This document shows positions 1 through 9,668 of a stretch of 16,319 bases of DNA, piece after piece. How positions within the stretch are numbered: position 1 is the first letter of the stretch; every line of letters begins with the position of its first letter. Under the pieces are notes generated by a model. It did no database searches, was not told the origin of the DNA, and was given only the letters and a program-made list of their open reading frames with translations. The DNA lies in the NCBI GenBank assembly GCA_016987375.1, contig PJRA01000263.1, positions 505,733-522,051 of the forward strand, in the 5' to 3' direction. The translations under genes and the position numbers were made by a program. Origin of the DNA: Brachionus koreanus (Eukaryota; Rotifera; Eurotatoria; Ploima; Brachionidae).

Positions 1-469
1 GAAATCTGCATTTTAATGCACGCATCCCAAGGGGGCTGATTTTAACATGGGAAGGGATTAACCTAGGACAATTTGGTTAGAAGAAAAATTAATCAACATC
101 TTAACTAAATCGGATATGATATAATTATTTAAAATATAGTTTGAAACTGTTAAAAATAATTATTTTAACTGCTTTAATGCTCAAAGGCAGGAAGGATTTT
201 TTTAACTATTTTATTAAACTCTTTATTTTTTTTTACTTTTATTTCAAAGAAAATATTTTTTTTTAAAATAAAAATTAAATAATTTTATAATTTTTTTGAT
301 TTAATAATTGATTGAAAAAAAAATTTTAAAAAGTGGTTAAATTTTTTGATCAAGTTGTGATTTGACCTTAAAAATAATAAAGAAAGTAACAAAAGAGATT
401 CAGAAGACCCCTCAGGTCTTTGAGTGTTAATAAATGACGATAGGACCCAAGTCAACATAATTTATTTTT

Positions 470-515
470 CAGTCGATTAAAGTCAGTTTAAAAAAAAGAC
501 TAGTCGAATCGACTG
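470..515. repeat. Short inverted repeat / hairpin
   Basis: CAGTCGATT at 470-478 pairs perfectly with AATCGACTG at 507-515 across a 28-nt loop that itself contains the palindrome GACTAGTC. It may be the end of a degraded mobile element or a structure in the 3' region of the minus-strand transcript. Nothing in the sequence decides between these. Confidence 0.5.
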
Positions 516-766
516 GTTTGTAATTTAAATCAAAAATTAAGAATTCATGTGAAAAAATTTCAAGTCAAGTCAAATGTCTTTACTTTGACTCTATGGCTTT
601 TGAACAACTATGAATATTAAGTTGTTAAAATGTCAAATTTTTTAAAGAGCATTTAAAATAAATTTTGTTTATAAAAATTTATAAAAAAAAATTGGATCTT
701 AAGAAATAGCTAAGTTCAGTTTTAAATTGTCTAAATTTGAACAAAAAAATAAAATGAATCAAAAAT

Positions 767-772
767 TTTATT
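767..772 (-). terminator. Possible polyadenylation signal of the zinc-finger gene
   Basis: A minus-strand AATAAA lies about 115 bp past the stop codon at 886-888. The position suits the zinc-finger transcript, but such hexamers are common by chance in DNA this AT-rich. Confidence 0.25.
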
Positions 773-840
773 TAGTACTAAAATTATTTACAAAAAAAAA
801 CTAGATGAGATCATATGATCATTATATAAATTGATCTTAG

Positions 841-860
841 AAATAAATAAATAAATAAAT
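841..860. repeat. (AAAT)5 microsatellite
   Basis: Five perfect AAAT units just downstream of the zinc-finger stop codon (minus strand), probably inside its 3' UTR. Confidence 0.85.
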
Positions 861-885
861 TGGTCAAATTTATAAATAACAAATT

Positions 886-3800
886 TCAAAAATCTAAACA
901 ATCAATAAAGCAAACATCTGAACCATCTGGTAAACTAATTGAATCCTTAAGTTGATTTGTGTAATCAATGTCAAATGTAAAAGAGCTTGATAGTGATCTG
1001 TTTCTCATTTGTTTAGAAGTCAACGTTTGTTTTAGAGTCGATTTAATAGAGTCCAAAGATGTGTTAGGAAACGAACCAGACAAAGACAATGTTTGTCCGC
1101 TGTTCATTAAATCAATTTCTTCACAATCAACACTTTTAACTCGTTTTACAGAGCTGTCATTTTCTCTTTGATTTTTGCGCTTGCATCTGTATTTTTCTAT
1201 ATAAGCATGATTAGACCTATAATCGGTGCGAGCCGAGCCAAATAGATTTTCAAGCACAACGGCACAAGTTGTGTACTCTTCGTCATCGCTATTAATGTTT
1301 ATAACATGTTCCTGTTTATCATTAATCTCTTCGTTCAAAAATCCCATTAAATCATTTGGGCTTTGATAGGCTTGATTTACATACTGACTAAAACATGGTG
1401 TAAGTGAGTCAGACTCTGTTAGTGTCACATCCAAATCTTGGTTAACGCTTTGACTAAAATCCCCTGCTGGATCGCTATTCATTGATGTTTTTGCGTGGCA
1501 CTTTTTATGTGTTAATAAATTATTGTAGTATCTGAATGTTCCATTACATCCTTAAAATAAAATCAAATTTAAATTTAATATAAATATAAATTAACTATTT
1601 GTTAAATAAAGAATCGAATTTTCAAACAAAAAAAATTATTTAAAAAAAAATTTATTTTATTCTACATTGATATAATTAATTGAATATATTTTTTCTGAGT
1701 AATATTTCAAAAAAATAAAATAAAACAAAATTTTTTTTCAGAATTTTGTCTAGTTTTAGAATTTGTATAAAAATATATAGGTAAAGGGGTTTGAAAAAAA
1801 GTAGATCCAGAAAAAGTTAAAAAATGTCAAAATTTTTTCGATTTTTTTGCGAAAAAATTCTCAATTTTTTTTTAAAGATAACCATCTCAGAATATAGAGT
1901 ATTTAATTTTCTATCAGAAAATGTGTCGATCGAGTAAATTCGTTTGATAAAATTCTGAGATAAAAAAGCTAAAATAAGATACACTTTAAATAAGGCTGTA
2001 AAGTTTCTGATCCCCCTAGCCAAAAAAATAAAATTTTTGAACCCCCCTAAAATTTTGGCTAACCCTAAGTTCTCATGTACGTAGAATCTAAAAATGAGGT
2101 CAAAATCCATATCTGAAGATAGTGTGGAAGTTTTAAATCGCGCGAACTTTAGACTCAAAATAAATATTATATTTTAAAGTAGTATAATATTGAGTCATAA
2201 AACTTTGCGTTTTTTAAAAGGTTGAATATTGTAATACTTAGTGTAAAATTATATGTTAAAATAAACAGAGTTGAATGCTTTTTAAAATCATATGTCAAAA
2301 AATTTCATAAAATAGATAGATAAGCTGTTTTTCAAACAGTCATTACTTGTGATGAGAAGTAAAATATATTTTCTAAATTATGACAACACAAGTCAATAGT
2401 TTAAGCAAAATTATCCAGCCGTGAAAAGAAAACGCCTTGATTAAAAGCCGTAGTTGTGTGTTTAGTGGAATTTACAAGGTGCAATACATGTTGACTTTGT
2501 TTCAAACAGTCATGTTATAAATGCAGAATTCTGTTCTGAAATAATAGAATGAATGTATGCTTCACTTCAATAAGGCTTGGTTTGTTTCACTGGGTTTCAT
2601 TTTTTTAAATTGAATTTTGAATCAAATCGATAATATCAGATTAATTTAATAATTGCTAAATAGGCAGAAGATTATTAACCTTTAAAAATATCAATTCTTT
2701 TAAAAATAGAATAGGTGAATTACTCTGTTTTATTTGAACAATATATATTTATGTGTACTAGAAATTTTGCATAATGTGTAATTTACAAAATAATAAAAAA
2801 AAAATTATTCAGACTTTTCAGCAATTATACATGGAATATGGCGTAGTAAAAAGGGACGAAGGCTGTTAAAGCAAGGTTTTAAATAAAACCGCCAAATAAG
2901 CAGAAGATTATTAGCCTTTAAAAAATTTAACTATTTTTAAAGAGGAAGAAAAAAAAATTTAAACTCCAGTATTTTTCTTTATACTTACCGTATACCCTTG
3001 CAAAGAAAAAAAATTAATTCAAACGGATTAAAAATTTCTTTTTTTTATTAAAAATACATTTTCTAGTTTTAAGTGGTTTTCTAGTTTTAATATTTAGATT
3101 TTAAAGTAAAAATTTGAGGATAAGATTGGAAAAAAAATTGAAATTGAAAATTTGGATATGAAAAATTAAAATTATAGAAAGCTTAAATCTTCTATTTGTT
3201 ACAAGTTACACCAGTAATAGAGCACTCACAGTCCAAATACAAAAGCTTTGAAAAAACAACCCAAAAAATAAAAAAAAAACTTATTTTGTTTACTTTTAAA
3301 ATAGAAGATTTAAGCTTTCTATAATTTTAATTTTTCATATCCAAATTTTTAATGGTTTTTGGTGCATGCATCTCTTTGCAAGGGTATATGGTAAGTATTA
3401 AAAAAAATACTGGAGTTTAAACTTTTTTTCTTCCTCTTTAAAAATAATTAAATTTGAAAGGCCTTCGTCCCTACCAATATTAGCTAGAATTTTAGGAAAA
3501 AAAACGAATATAATTTCTAAATTTCTTTTTAAAACTCAAGTATCTTTATTTTGAAATTTTTTTAGAGCTTTTCAATTTTTTTGTAACCCCGAATTCCCTC
3601 TTTCAACCTTCAAATTTTTTTTATCTTAAGTTTATTCATTTTATTTTTATTTAATAAATAAATAAATTAAAATATTTAAATAAAAAATAGTCAAAACTCT
3701 TTTAGTTAAAAAAATCATATCTTAATTAGTTCATACTTCTAGAAACAGGATCATAGGAAGTCAAATTAAAGTGTACTTAAAGCTTTTCTAATCGAAAGAT

Positions 3801-6242
3801 TTTTTGTCTTAGAAACATTGTTGTAAGCTAGATTTAAAAGGCATCTTTTCTTATAAATTTATATTTTCAAGAAACAAATGGACGAGAAAATAAAATCTAG
3901 TATAAATTTTTTTTTTAAAGTAAAAAATTTACACCTATAAAAAAATTGATGTATAGCTTTGCTATTAATAATATGATTATTAACCAAGGTCTAATTTCAC
4001 TTCATACAATCGACGTGAATTGTTTTGTTTCTCATTTTTCTGTGATGAAAGGCCAACAAAAATTTGAAAAAAAAATACATAGACAGCAGTTTTTGTCAAA
4101 ATTTTGTGAACAAACCCGATGTTGTTCAGACACAGGTTGATGCATTAAAACCATAAAAAAATGTGATTGAGCGATGAGGTAATAGATAAACAATTGACTT
4201 TTTATGCTATAAAAATTTCTTTTTTATACAAAAAAAAAATAAAATTTTGTATATACTACAAAGAATATTTTTTATTAGTCAAAAGCTTAATAGAATAAAC
4301 TTAGATAAAATTAGAATTATTTAATAATGTTTGAGGCGAAAAATAAAAATTTTAAATAAAATGAAAATGAGAAAAATATTTAAAATCAACTTTGAAATAA
4401 TAAGGGATTTTCGTTTAGAAAGAGAAAGCAACTAAGATTAATAGTATTGAATTAAAAAAAAAATTGAGTAGAAATAAAAAATATTCTATAACGAAATATA
4501 TCTAAATAAGTGTTTTTAAAAAGTTTGTTATTTTTTAATTAAAAATTTAAAATTTTTTTCTATAATTGAATCTTAAAAATACATTAATTCATACTGATAT
4601 TATTTTTCTATCAACCTATAATTTATTTCAATGAATTCTTCAAAAATCCATGAATACATTCTTAATTAATTTGAAAATTGATGAATTTTTTAATAAATTA
4701 AAAACTAAATTATTTAAATTGACAATTATCTATCAATTAGTTTCCATAGAAAAAAATTTTATTCTAAATTTATTACTGAATTTTGTTTATAAAGCTTGAT
4801 AAAATTTTGCTTACCAGGATGATCACATTGAAACGATTTGCCATCACTGTGCACGTTAATGTGCGAAATTAAGTGTTCTTTGCGAGAGAATTCGGCCGAG
4901 CAGTTTTCAAAATGGCACTTGTATTTTTTTTCCTTGAGGTGAATTTGTGAGTGTCGCTGAAGTTTGCTAGAGCTAGGAAAAGTTTTTCCACAATTTTCAA
5001 ACAAGCACATGTACAATTTACTTCCCTTGTGTTTTATCTCTTCATGCTGGTTCTTTAGCCATCTTGCAGCAAAGTGCCGTTTGCACTCGACACAATAAAG
5101 GCTGTTCTCGTCATTTTCCGGATGACTTTTGGCCATGTGCGTGTCCAAATACATCTTGCACACAAACTCCTTGTCACATCCGTTCATATTACATTTGTAT
5201 TTTTTGTTCTCGTTTTTGTGATTAAGACTCAGATGACTTAGCAAAATGGACTGTTTCATGAACACTTGATCGCAATAGTCGCACTTGAATTTCATATTTT
5301 GATGCACTTTCAAATGTTTTTCTAAATGATTTGGACGTGTGAATTTCGATCCACAAATGTCACACTTTAAAAAATGCTTAAAATCTAAGACAAACTAAAA
5401 CAAGTATTTAATTTCATTACAATATGCTTTAAAGTCTCGGCTGGCGCATTGCTCTCATGAAACAACTGTCTGTGCTTGCGATGTGCTGTTCTATTAACAA
5501 ACAAACAACAACATTTTTCACTCGAGCACTTTGAAAAAATAACTATGTAATTTTTTTTTTTTTTGAAAAAAAAAATTATAATACAATTATTAAATTATTA
5601 AGATGTTTGAATAAAAATTTAAATTCTAAATGATTGTTTTCTTTTTTGGCAATTAGCTCATCAAAGGTGTGCTCTTTGAGCATATGGTTTACCATTTTGC
5701 TAATCGAGTCCAATTTTTTACCACACAAAATATTTTTCTCGCTTCTATAAATCTCGCACTTGTACACTTTCACTGATTTTTGATTTAACTCACACTAAAA
5801 GACTAATGTAAAGTCATGTTTTAAAAAATCAACTTGAATACTTTTTTGTTCGATTGTTTAAAGTGTTCTTCCAAATCGGTTTCATTCACAAACTCAAGAC
5901 AACAGCCTTTGGACAAACAAACGAATACTTGTGAGTAAAGGCTTTCTATTAATGGACTCTAAAGTTAGAAAAAATTGATTTTTTTTTAAACAAAAGGAAA
6001 AATGCTACATAATAGATTCCTTCTGAGCTGTTAGGATCAAGTTTGGTTTTTTCTGGTCGGGATTCAGGGCTGGTGAGACCCGCCAGGTCATTTGGCACCG
6101 AATTGGAGCGCTGTATCTTTCGCGAATGATCGCCAATCTTCGAACTGGGCAGTATCAGATTGATTGCTTCGAAAAACAAGTCTATTGATTCAGACTCATC
6201 AGGGTGCTTCTGCTCAACGGCTAGGCTCACTTGATCAATCAT
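886..6242 (-). CDS. Ten-finger C2H2 zinc-finger protein, TFIIIA-like finger spacing, six exons
   Basis: Probable nuclear nucleic-acid-binding protein. Minus-strand exons: 6242-6009, 5958-5842, 5794-5585, 5528-5421, 5394-4815 and 1550-886. The introns between them are 50, 47, 56, 26 and 3264 bp, all GT-AG. The joined frame gives about 637 residues. Fingers: F1 (C92, C97, H110, no second His), F2 (C130-x10-C141-x12-H154-x4-H159), F3 (C188-x4-C193-x12-H206-x4-H211), F4 (C234-x2-C237, H250, H254). F5 to F9 follow in exon 5, with C-x4-C in F6, F8 and F9. F10 is split: CDHPG comes from exon 5 and the second Cys onward from exon 6. The roughly 200-residue tail is Ser/Asp/Asn-rich and has a bipartite-NLS-like KRKNQ...VKRVK patch. 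Finger spacing and FENC-type Cys loops recall TFIIIA, but TFIIIA has nine fingers and no such tail, so I give no symbol. ATG 6242 follows a possible acceptor (aaattag), so an upstream exon may exist. Confidence 0.88.
2017..2061. repeat. Inverted repeat TAGCCAAAA...TTTTGGCTA with C-runs
   Basis: TAGCCAAAA at 2017-2025 is the exact reverse complement of 2053-2061. Each arm sits beside a C-run (CCCCC before the left arm, CCCCCC within the loop), which is unusual in this AT-rich background. It lies in a minus-strand stretch open for 113 codons (2158-1817) inside the intron. That stretch looks like dispersed repeat DNA rather than a gene. Confidence 0.5.
2654..2690 (+). repeat. Diverged direct copy of part of the foldback left arm
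   Basis: The stretch GCAGAAGATTATTA followed by an A/G, CC and TTTAAAAA occurs here and again at 2891-2928, with similar flanks (CTAAATAG against CCAAATAA). This shows that the left-arm insertion of the foldback element is itself a repeated sequence. Confidence 0.65.
2852..3472. mobile_element. Foldback / MITE-like element with long imperfect inverted arms
   Basis: The ends are a perfect 12-bp inverted pair, AGGGACGAAGGC at 2852-2863 and GCCTTCGTCCCT at 3461-3472. The arms stay complementary inward: GAGGAAGAAAAAAA, AAACTCCAGTATTTTT and ATACTTACC(G/A)TATACCC each recur inverted. The inner 45-48 bp (about 3150-3196 against 3301-3346) match perfectly. The left arm carries an extra 51 bp at 2864-2914, containing its own hairpin (GGTTTTA-AA-TAAAACC). 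It also has about 100 bp near 3050-3148 that the right arm lacks. The centre (about 3197-3300) is unpaired. There is no transposase and no clear target duplication, so it is a non-autonomous foldback whose superfamily I cannot name. Confidence 0.85.
5395..5420 (-). other. Predicted 26-bp intron (or assembly indel) in the zinc-finger gene
   Basis: The exon with finger 3 ends ...CAT ATT and is followed by GTAATG. The exon with finger 4 must begin TTT GTC TTA GAT to stay in frame, directly after TTTTAG. The piece between is exactly 26 bp with GT...AG ends. Read without removal, the frame runs H-I-V-M-K-L-N-T-C-F-S-L-S-stop. The other nearby AG (36 bp from the donor) leads straight to a stop. An intron this short is well below what animal spliceosomes normally remove, so a sequencing or assembly indel or a real frameshift are alternatives. 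Confidence 0.5.
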
Positions 6243-8220
6243 CTAATTTGTTCAAAAATATCAAACATTAAAATGTAAATACGATTATATTTAATAATTT
6301 ATGCTTAACAAAATTTGTGCTTAGAAGAAATTTATTTTGCTTTTAATTATGCAAAATGTTGCTATTTAGTCTTTAGAATTTTTTTTTTATCTAAATTAAT
6401 TTTATTCCAAAAAAAAAAAAAGGGAATCGTTTGGAAATTTTTAGAATATTTTAGTCGTAAGATTAAAATTTTAAATTTTTTAAAAATATACTCTTCTTGT
6501 GAAAAAAAACTCAAAGTAATCAACTTAAGTTGAAATGAAAAAGTATTAACTTTATGCCCCACAAGGAGTAAATAAGGAAAAAATAATGATGATTAAATTT
6601 TTTACTTTGAATTTATTTAGTTCAATGCAACTATGATAAACATTTTCTAATTCTAAAGTATCGGTTGAAATAGTGAAACTATATACATAATTTCAAATAC
6701 AAAAAGTCCAATGGTCAAAAATTAGCTACACAGTTTATTTTTGACATGTTTAAATATTAAATAGATTCTTCAACAGTATCACTATTTCAAATAAAAAAAT
6801 TTTTTTTTTCAAATTTTTCACGCAAAAATTTGTGTAATTGAGTGCGAATGTGAGTTGAAAATTTATAATCGAATTGAAATTCATATTTCTTTTAATTTTT
6901 CCAAAAAATTTTCAGAGTTTAGCAGAAAATGTAATATTCGGTATTAATTCTAAATAATCTTATTAAATTTGATCAACAACAACATTTAAATTCTTTATTA
7001 TTATCATTCCTTTTAATTTGAAATATTTAAATTTAAGAATTTTTTTTTTAAACTTGAATTTTGTAAGCAGAAACAGCCAAAGTCTAAATAAAAAGCGGTA
7101 AAAAAAAGAGATATTAATTTTTATTAATAAATAAATTAGATTAAAAAAATTTCATGTTTTAGAGGTAAATCCAAAGATTAGAAAGATTCTAGTAAAGCTG
7201 AAAAATTTTTCAAAGTAGTAATGTTTATTTTAAAATCAAAGAGAATTAAATATTAGTAAAAATTTGAAAAAAAAACTAATTTTACATTAAAGAATCTAGT
7301 TGTGCATTCATAGGCTCTTAAAAAACTAATTTTTCCTTTGTTTTTTCGCTAAAAAATAATTTAACTCTAATTTAAAATTAAAAAAAAAGATAAAATTACT
7401 CTATTGTTCAAATTTTGTCAAAATTTTCTTTATCTTTTTCATTTTCTTTGAAAAAAATCGTCATATTTGAATTTTCATCGTTTAGCTGTTTTATAATTTT
7501 AATTTTCATTTTATCAACCGCTTATTTTATCTTTTAATTAAAATCTTACTAATCTAATATTTTGTAATTTTTTACTTTTCATGTTCAAGTTTTAGTTTTC
7601 TTTTCATTTTTTAGTTGTTCATTAGCTTTTCTATTTTTCTTCCATTTTTTCTTTTTATAACATCGCTAATTGCTCGTGAGTTATATTCTCTTTAATGAAA
7701 TGCTTGTTGATCATCAGATTAAAAATAAAACTTTATTAATCCTTTTGATCGGGAAAGTTCATCGATCTCTTTTTCATCAATCGAAAATTTTAATCCTCTT
7801 TCTAAATTTCAAATATAAATAAGTAAAAATAATCTAAGTAACAAATAGAAAAAAAAACGAAGGAAGATTCTTTTAAAAGTCACTATTTTCTTTTTTAAAG
7901 AAAGTCAAAACTCAAATTTGAATAAAGATTTTTGAAAATTTAAAAAAAATAATTTGCTAATTTTATTTAAAAAAAAAATTATCTTTCATCAAAGATTTAA
8001 ATTCTTGAAAATTTTTCTTTCCGATATTAAAAATTCGATTGGTGTCGTGAAATGCTTTTCTATAAAAATATGGAATGTCTGTCTTCATTTTTTTGCTTGG
8101 CCAATTGACTTTCGTCAAAAAACAGATGAAGATTTTATATATTGATTCGTTAAATCCATCTAAATTTACAAAAAATATACATATTACTCAATGATTATGA
8201 ACAAATATTTAAAGTAAAAT
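6243..8220. other. AT-rich non-coding region upstream of the zinc-finger gene
   Basis: Low-complexity A/T with many homopolymer runs. Positions 7390-7650 are strikingly pyrimidine-rich on the plus strand. It holds a nested inverted repeat at 6665-6790 and a short, broken coding-like stretch on the minus strand at about 7660-7815. The promoter or 5' exons of the zinc-finger gene should lie here or further right, but I cannot place them. Confidence 0.5.
6665..6790. repeat. Nested inverted repeat, possible 126-bp MITE remnant
   Basis: TTGAAATAGTGA at 6665-6676 is the exact complement of TCACTATTTCAA at 6779-6790. Inside it a second perfect pair, GTCAAAAAT at 6714-6722 and ATTTTTGAC at 6737-6745, forms a stem around a 14-nt loop. 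Two nested stems sharing a centre suggest a small palindromic element rather than chance. No target duplication is seen. Confidence 0.5.
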
Positions 8221-8350
8221 GATTTACTCGTCAATCAAGTTGACGATTAGAAACTATCTAAAAAGAATAATGGGCTCCTCGTCACTCAAGTTGTCCATCA
8301 AAAACTAATGTAATAGAAAAATGGACTCTTAGTCACTCAAGTTTTGATTA
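8221..8350. repeat. 51-bp tandem repeat, about 2.5 units
   Basis: The core GTCA(A/C)TCAAG recurs at 8230, 8281 and 8332, spaced exactly 51 and 51 bp. It is preceded by C-T-C/T-C/A and followed by AGTT/TTG..., and a similar (T)GG(G/A)CTC leads units 2 and 3. Units have diverged outside the core. 51 is a multiple of 3, but I see no open frame through it. It sits just upstream of the hAT remnant and may belong to that element. Confidence 0.65.
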
Positions 8351-8535
8351 TTTAGATATTTTGTTAAATTAATTGTTAAATTTTCATCTCAATATAATCA
8401 TAGTTTTTAATACCATCAAGTCTAATAATTTCTTCCTTGACAACTTTGCTCAAAGCGTGTGAAGAGAACAAGATCAGAGAAGATTTTCAGATTTTACCCC
8501 GAGAAAAATAAAACAAAACAAAGAAAAGGAGTCCA

Positions 8536-8851
8536 AATGAGTGATTCAACAGATGATGAAACACAAATCGAAGTTAATTAGAGAGCAGTGAAAAATGAAA
8601 TTATAAATTAACTAATTATAAGTTAGAACCAAAATCTAATAAATTAACTGAATTTTCGAATGAAAACAAGAACAAATTTCAAATTCTTTTGGAATATTTT
8701 AAAATATATGCAACTGTGCAAGCTAAAAGTACACCTTCTGAAAGAATCTTCTCAAAGAACTGGCTCCCAAATATGGGATAAAAGAAATAAAATATCTCCA
8801 GAAAAAGTAGAAAAAATTATGTTTTTTAATGAAAATCATGATTTTAAATAA
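8536..8851 (+). pseudogene. Frameshifted C-terminus of a hAT-family transposase
   Basis: A dead remnant of the hAT C-terminal dimerisation region. One frame reads NENKNKFQILLEYFK, then ATVQAKSTPSERIFSK (about 8690-8758), matching the family's characteristic PSER-(V/I)FS block. Just after it the frame shifts by one base, and the sequence continues as TGSQIWDKRNKISPEKVEKI and then MFFNENHDFK to a stop at 8851. This is the usual hAT ending (R-N-x-L/I-SPE...). Upstream from 8536 an acidic stretch (MSDSTDDETQIEVN) leads into stops and another shift. Only the 3' end of the gene is recognisable. I did not find the element's terminal inverted repeats or its 8-bp target duplication. Confidence 0.75.
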
Positions 8852-9340
8852 TTTTAAAAAATTTAAATAATAAATATTGTTTTATTTCTAGTTTGTAGGG
8901 TGGGAGATTTAATTGACAAGAAGCTGGTTTGTTTTAGTTTGTTTATTAATCTAAAAATGATAATTAAAACGGCCGTTCTAAAGCCAGTTTTGAGTTTGGA
9001 AGAAAGATAGAAATTGGATAATGTAAATAGTTTGTGAATAGAGATTCTTTCGTTAGTTGGTTTTAAATATATTAAGATTGTAAGCTTAGGATATTAGTTG
9101 TTATACATAATTAGTGTTGTGTGTTTTATAGAAGTCATGTAAATACTGTAAATATTAAAATAGTGTAAATAAGATTTTTGTTTAATGTTTAGCGATCATA
9201 ACAAAATCTGCTCTTGTGGTTGCTACACCACGAATATTATAAAATTTTTATTTTTTTTAAATCATAAAAAATAAATTTAAAACTTTTATTTCTTAACTTA
9301 AATATTTATCTTTAAATAACCTAATAATAGAAAATAAATA
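8852..9340. other. Intergenic stretch after the hAT remnant
   Basis: AT-rich, no reading frame I would call. It probably includes the non-coding 3' flank of the hAT element. A short hairpin-forming piece (TTGTGGT...ACCACGAA, about 9213-9234) is the only clear structure. It could be an element end, but it carries no recognisable terminal motif. Confidence 0.4.
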
Positions 9341-9347
9341 CATATAC

Positions 9348-9635
9348 CTGATGGGATATAACAAACCTTGTTTGTCAGAGTTTTCTGGGGACTTCATCTT
9401 CGGACTTGTTTTGGTTGTACAAGCTTCGTTGACTTAAAAGTACGAATTGAACGCGAGTGTTTAATCGTGAGCAGGAGAGTTTGGCCGTATTGGAGAGATT
9501 AACTAGTTTCTAGTCGGATTGTTTGTGCGAAATCTTTGGATCACTATTCGAATCAAACCTATTAAGTTGTCACATTGCGAGTACTTAGCCAACTTCTGCA
9601 ACAATAACAATAAAATGACTTTGGCGTTACAGAAT
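9348..9635 (-). other. Possible 5' leader exon with start codon, minus strand
   Basis: This stretch is clearly GC-richer (about 40%) than its surroundings. Read on the minus strand, a TATATAAA box (9668-9661) is followed about 30 bp on by a leader. An ATG at 9397 then has AAG before it and an in-frame stop further up. It opens MKSPENSDKQGLLYPI and ends at a good donor, CAG|GTATAT, at 9348 (phase 2). It could be the first exon of the zinc-finger gene, but neither its phase nor the alternative donor at CAAG|GTTTGT fits the exon starting at 6242 directly, so another exon would be needed. The plus strand also has a short frame here (9351 onward, 29 codons). The strand and the function remain unsettled. 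Confidence 0.3.
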
Positions 9636-9660
9636 ATTGTCTTATTTGAAAAAATTAAAA

Positions 9661-9668
9661 TTTATATA
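9661..9668 (-). promoter_or_regulatory. Possible TATA box for a minus-strand leader
   Basis: Minus-strand TATATAAA placed about 30 bp before the start of the GC-richer segment that ends in an ATG and a donor. Support comes only from position and motif, and the motif is frequent in AT-rich DNA. Confidence 0.2.

Larger units (their letters stand above)
1..885. other. AT-rich region 3' of the zinc-finger gene
   Basis: No open reading frame worth calling. It holds the presumed 3' UTR of the minus-strand gene, an (AAAT)5 microsatellite and a hairpin at 470-515. A second short inverted pair is AGTCAAA at 568-574 with TTTGACT at 584-590. Positions 20-80 are less AT-rich, but I recognise nothing there. 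Confidence 0.6.
1551..4814 (-). other. 3.26-kb repeat-bearing intron of the zinc-finger gene
   Basis: The donor is G|GTAAGC at 4814 and the acceptor is TTTTAAG|GA at 1551, minus strand, phase 1. Joining them completes a C-x4-C-x12-H-x3-H finger, which is strong support for the splice. The interior is AT-rich and holds the foldback element at 2852-3472, a diverged extra copy of part of its left arm at 2654-2690, and several short hairpins (2017-2061, 2163-2191). I see no convincing coding exon inside it. It is about fifty times longer than the gene's other introns. Confidence 0.85.

Noticed and set aside
1817..2158. 113-codon open frame on the minus strand inside the zinc-finger intron
   Set aside because: No recognisable domain, Phe/Leu/Ile/Lys-heavy, spans an inverted repeat with C-runs, and lies within a well-supported intron. 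Better explained as repeat DNA.
3946..4140. 64-codon plus-strand frame
   Set aside because: No family likeness, sits in the intron of the minus-strand gene, and this length is expected by chance.
6315..6562. Overlapping frames on both strands
   Set aside because: Composed almost entirely of Lys/Phe/Leu/Ile codons from poly-A/T runs, so composition artefacts.
7950..8210. Plus frame at 7954-8145 and a stop-to-stop minus frame of about 77 codons
   Set aside because: One or two open stretches this long are expected by chance in a window of this A+T content. No motif, splice or start signal supports either.
8660..8851. 63-codon plus frame as an intact small gene
   Set aside because: Only its second half is real hAT sequence. 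The first half is the wrong frame of the transposase, so it is part of the pseudogene.
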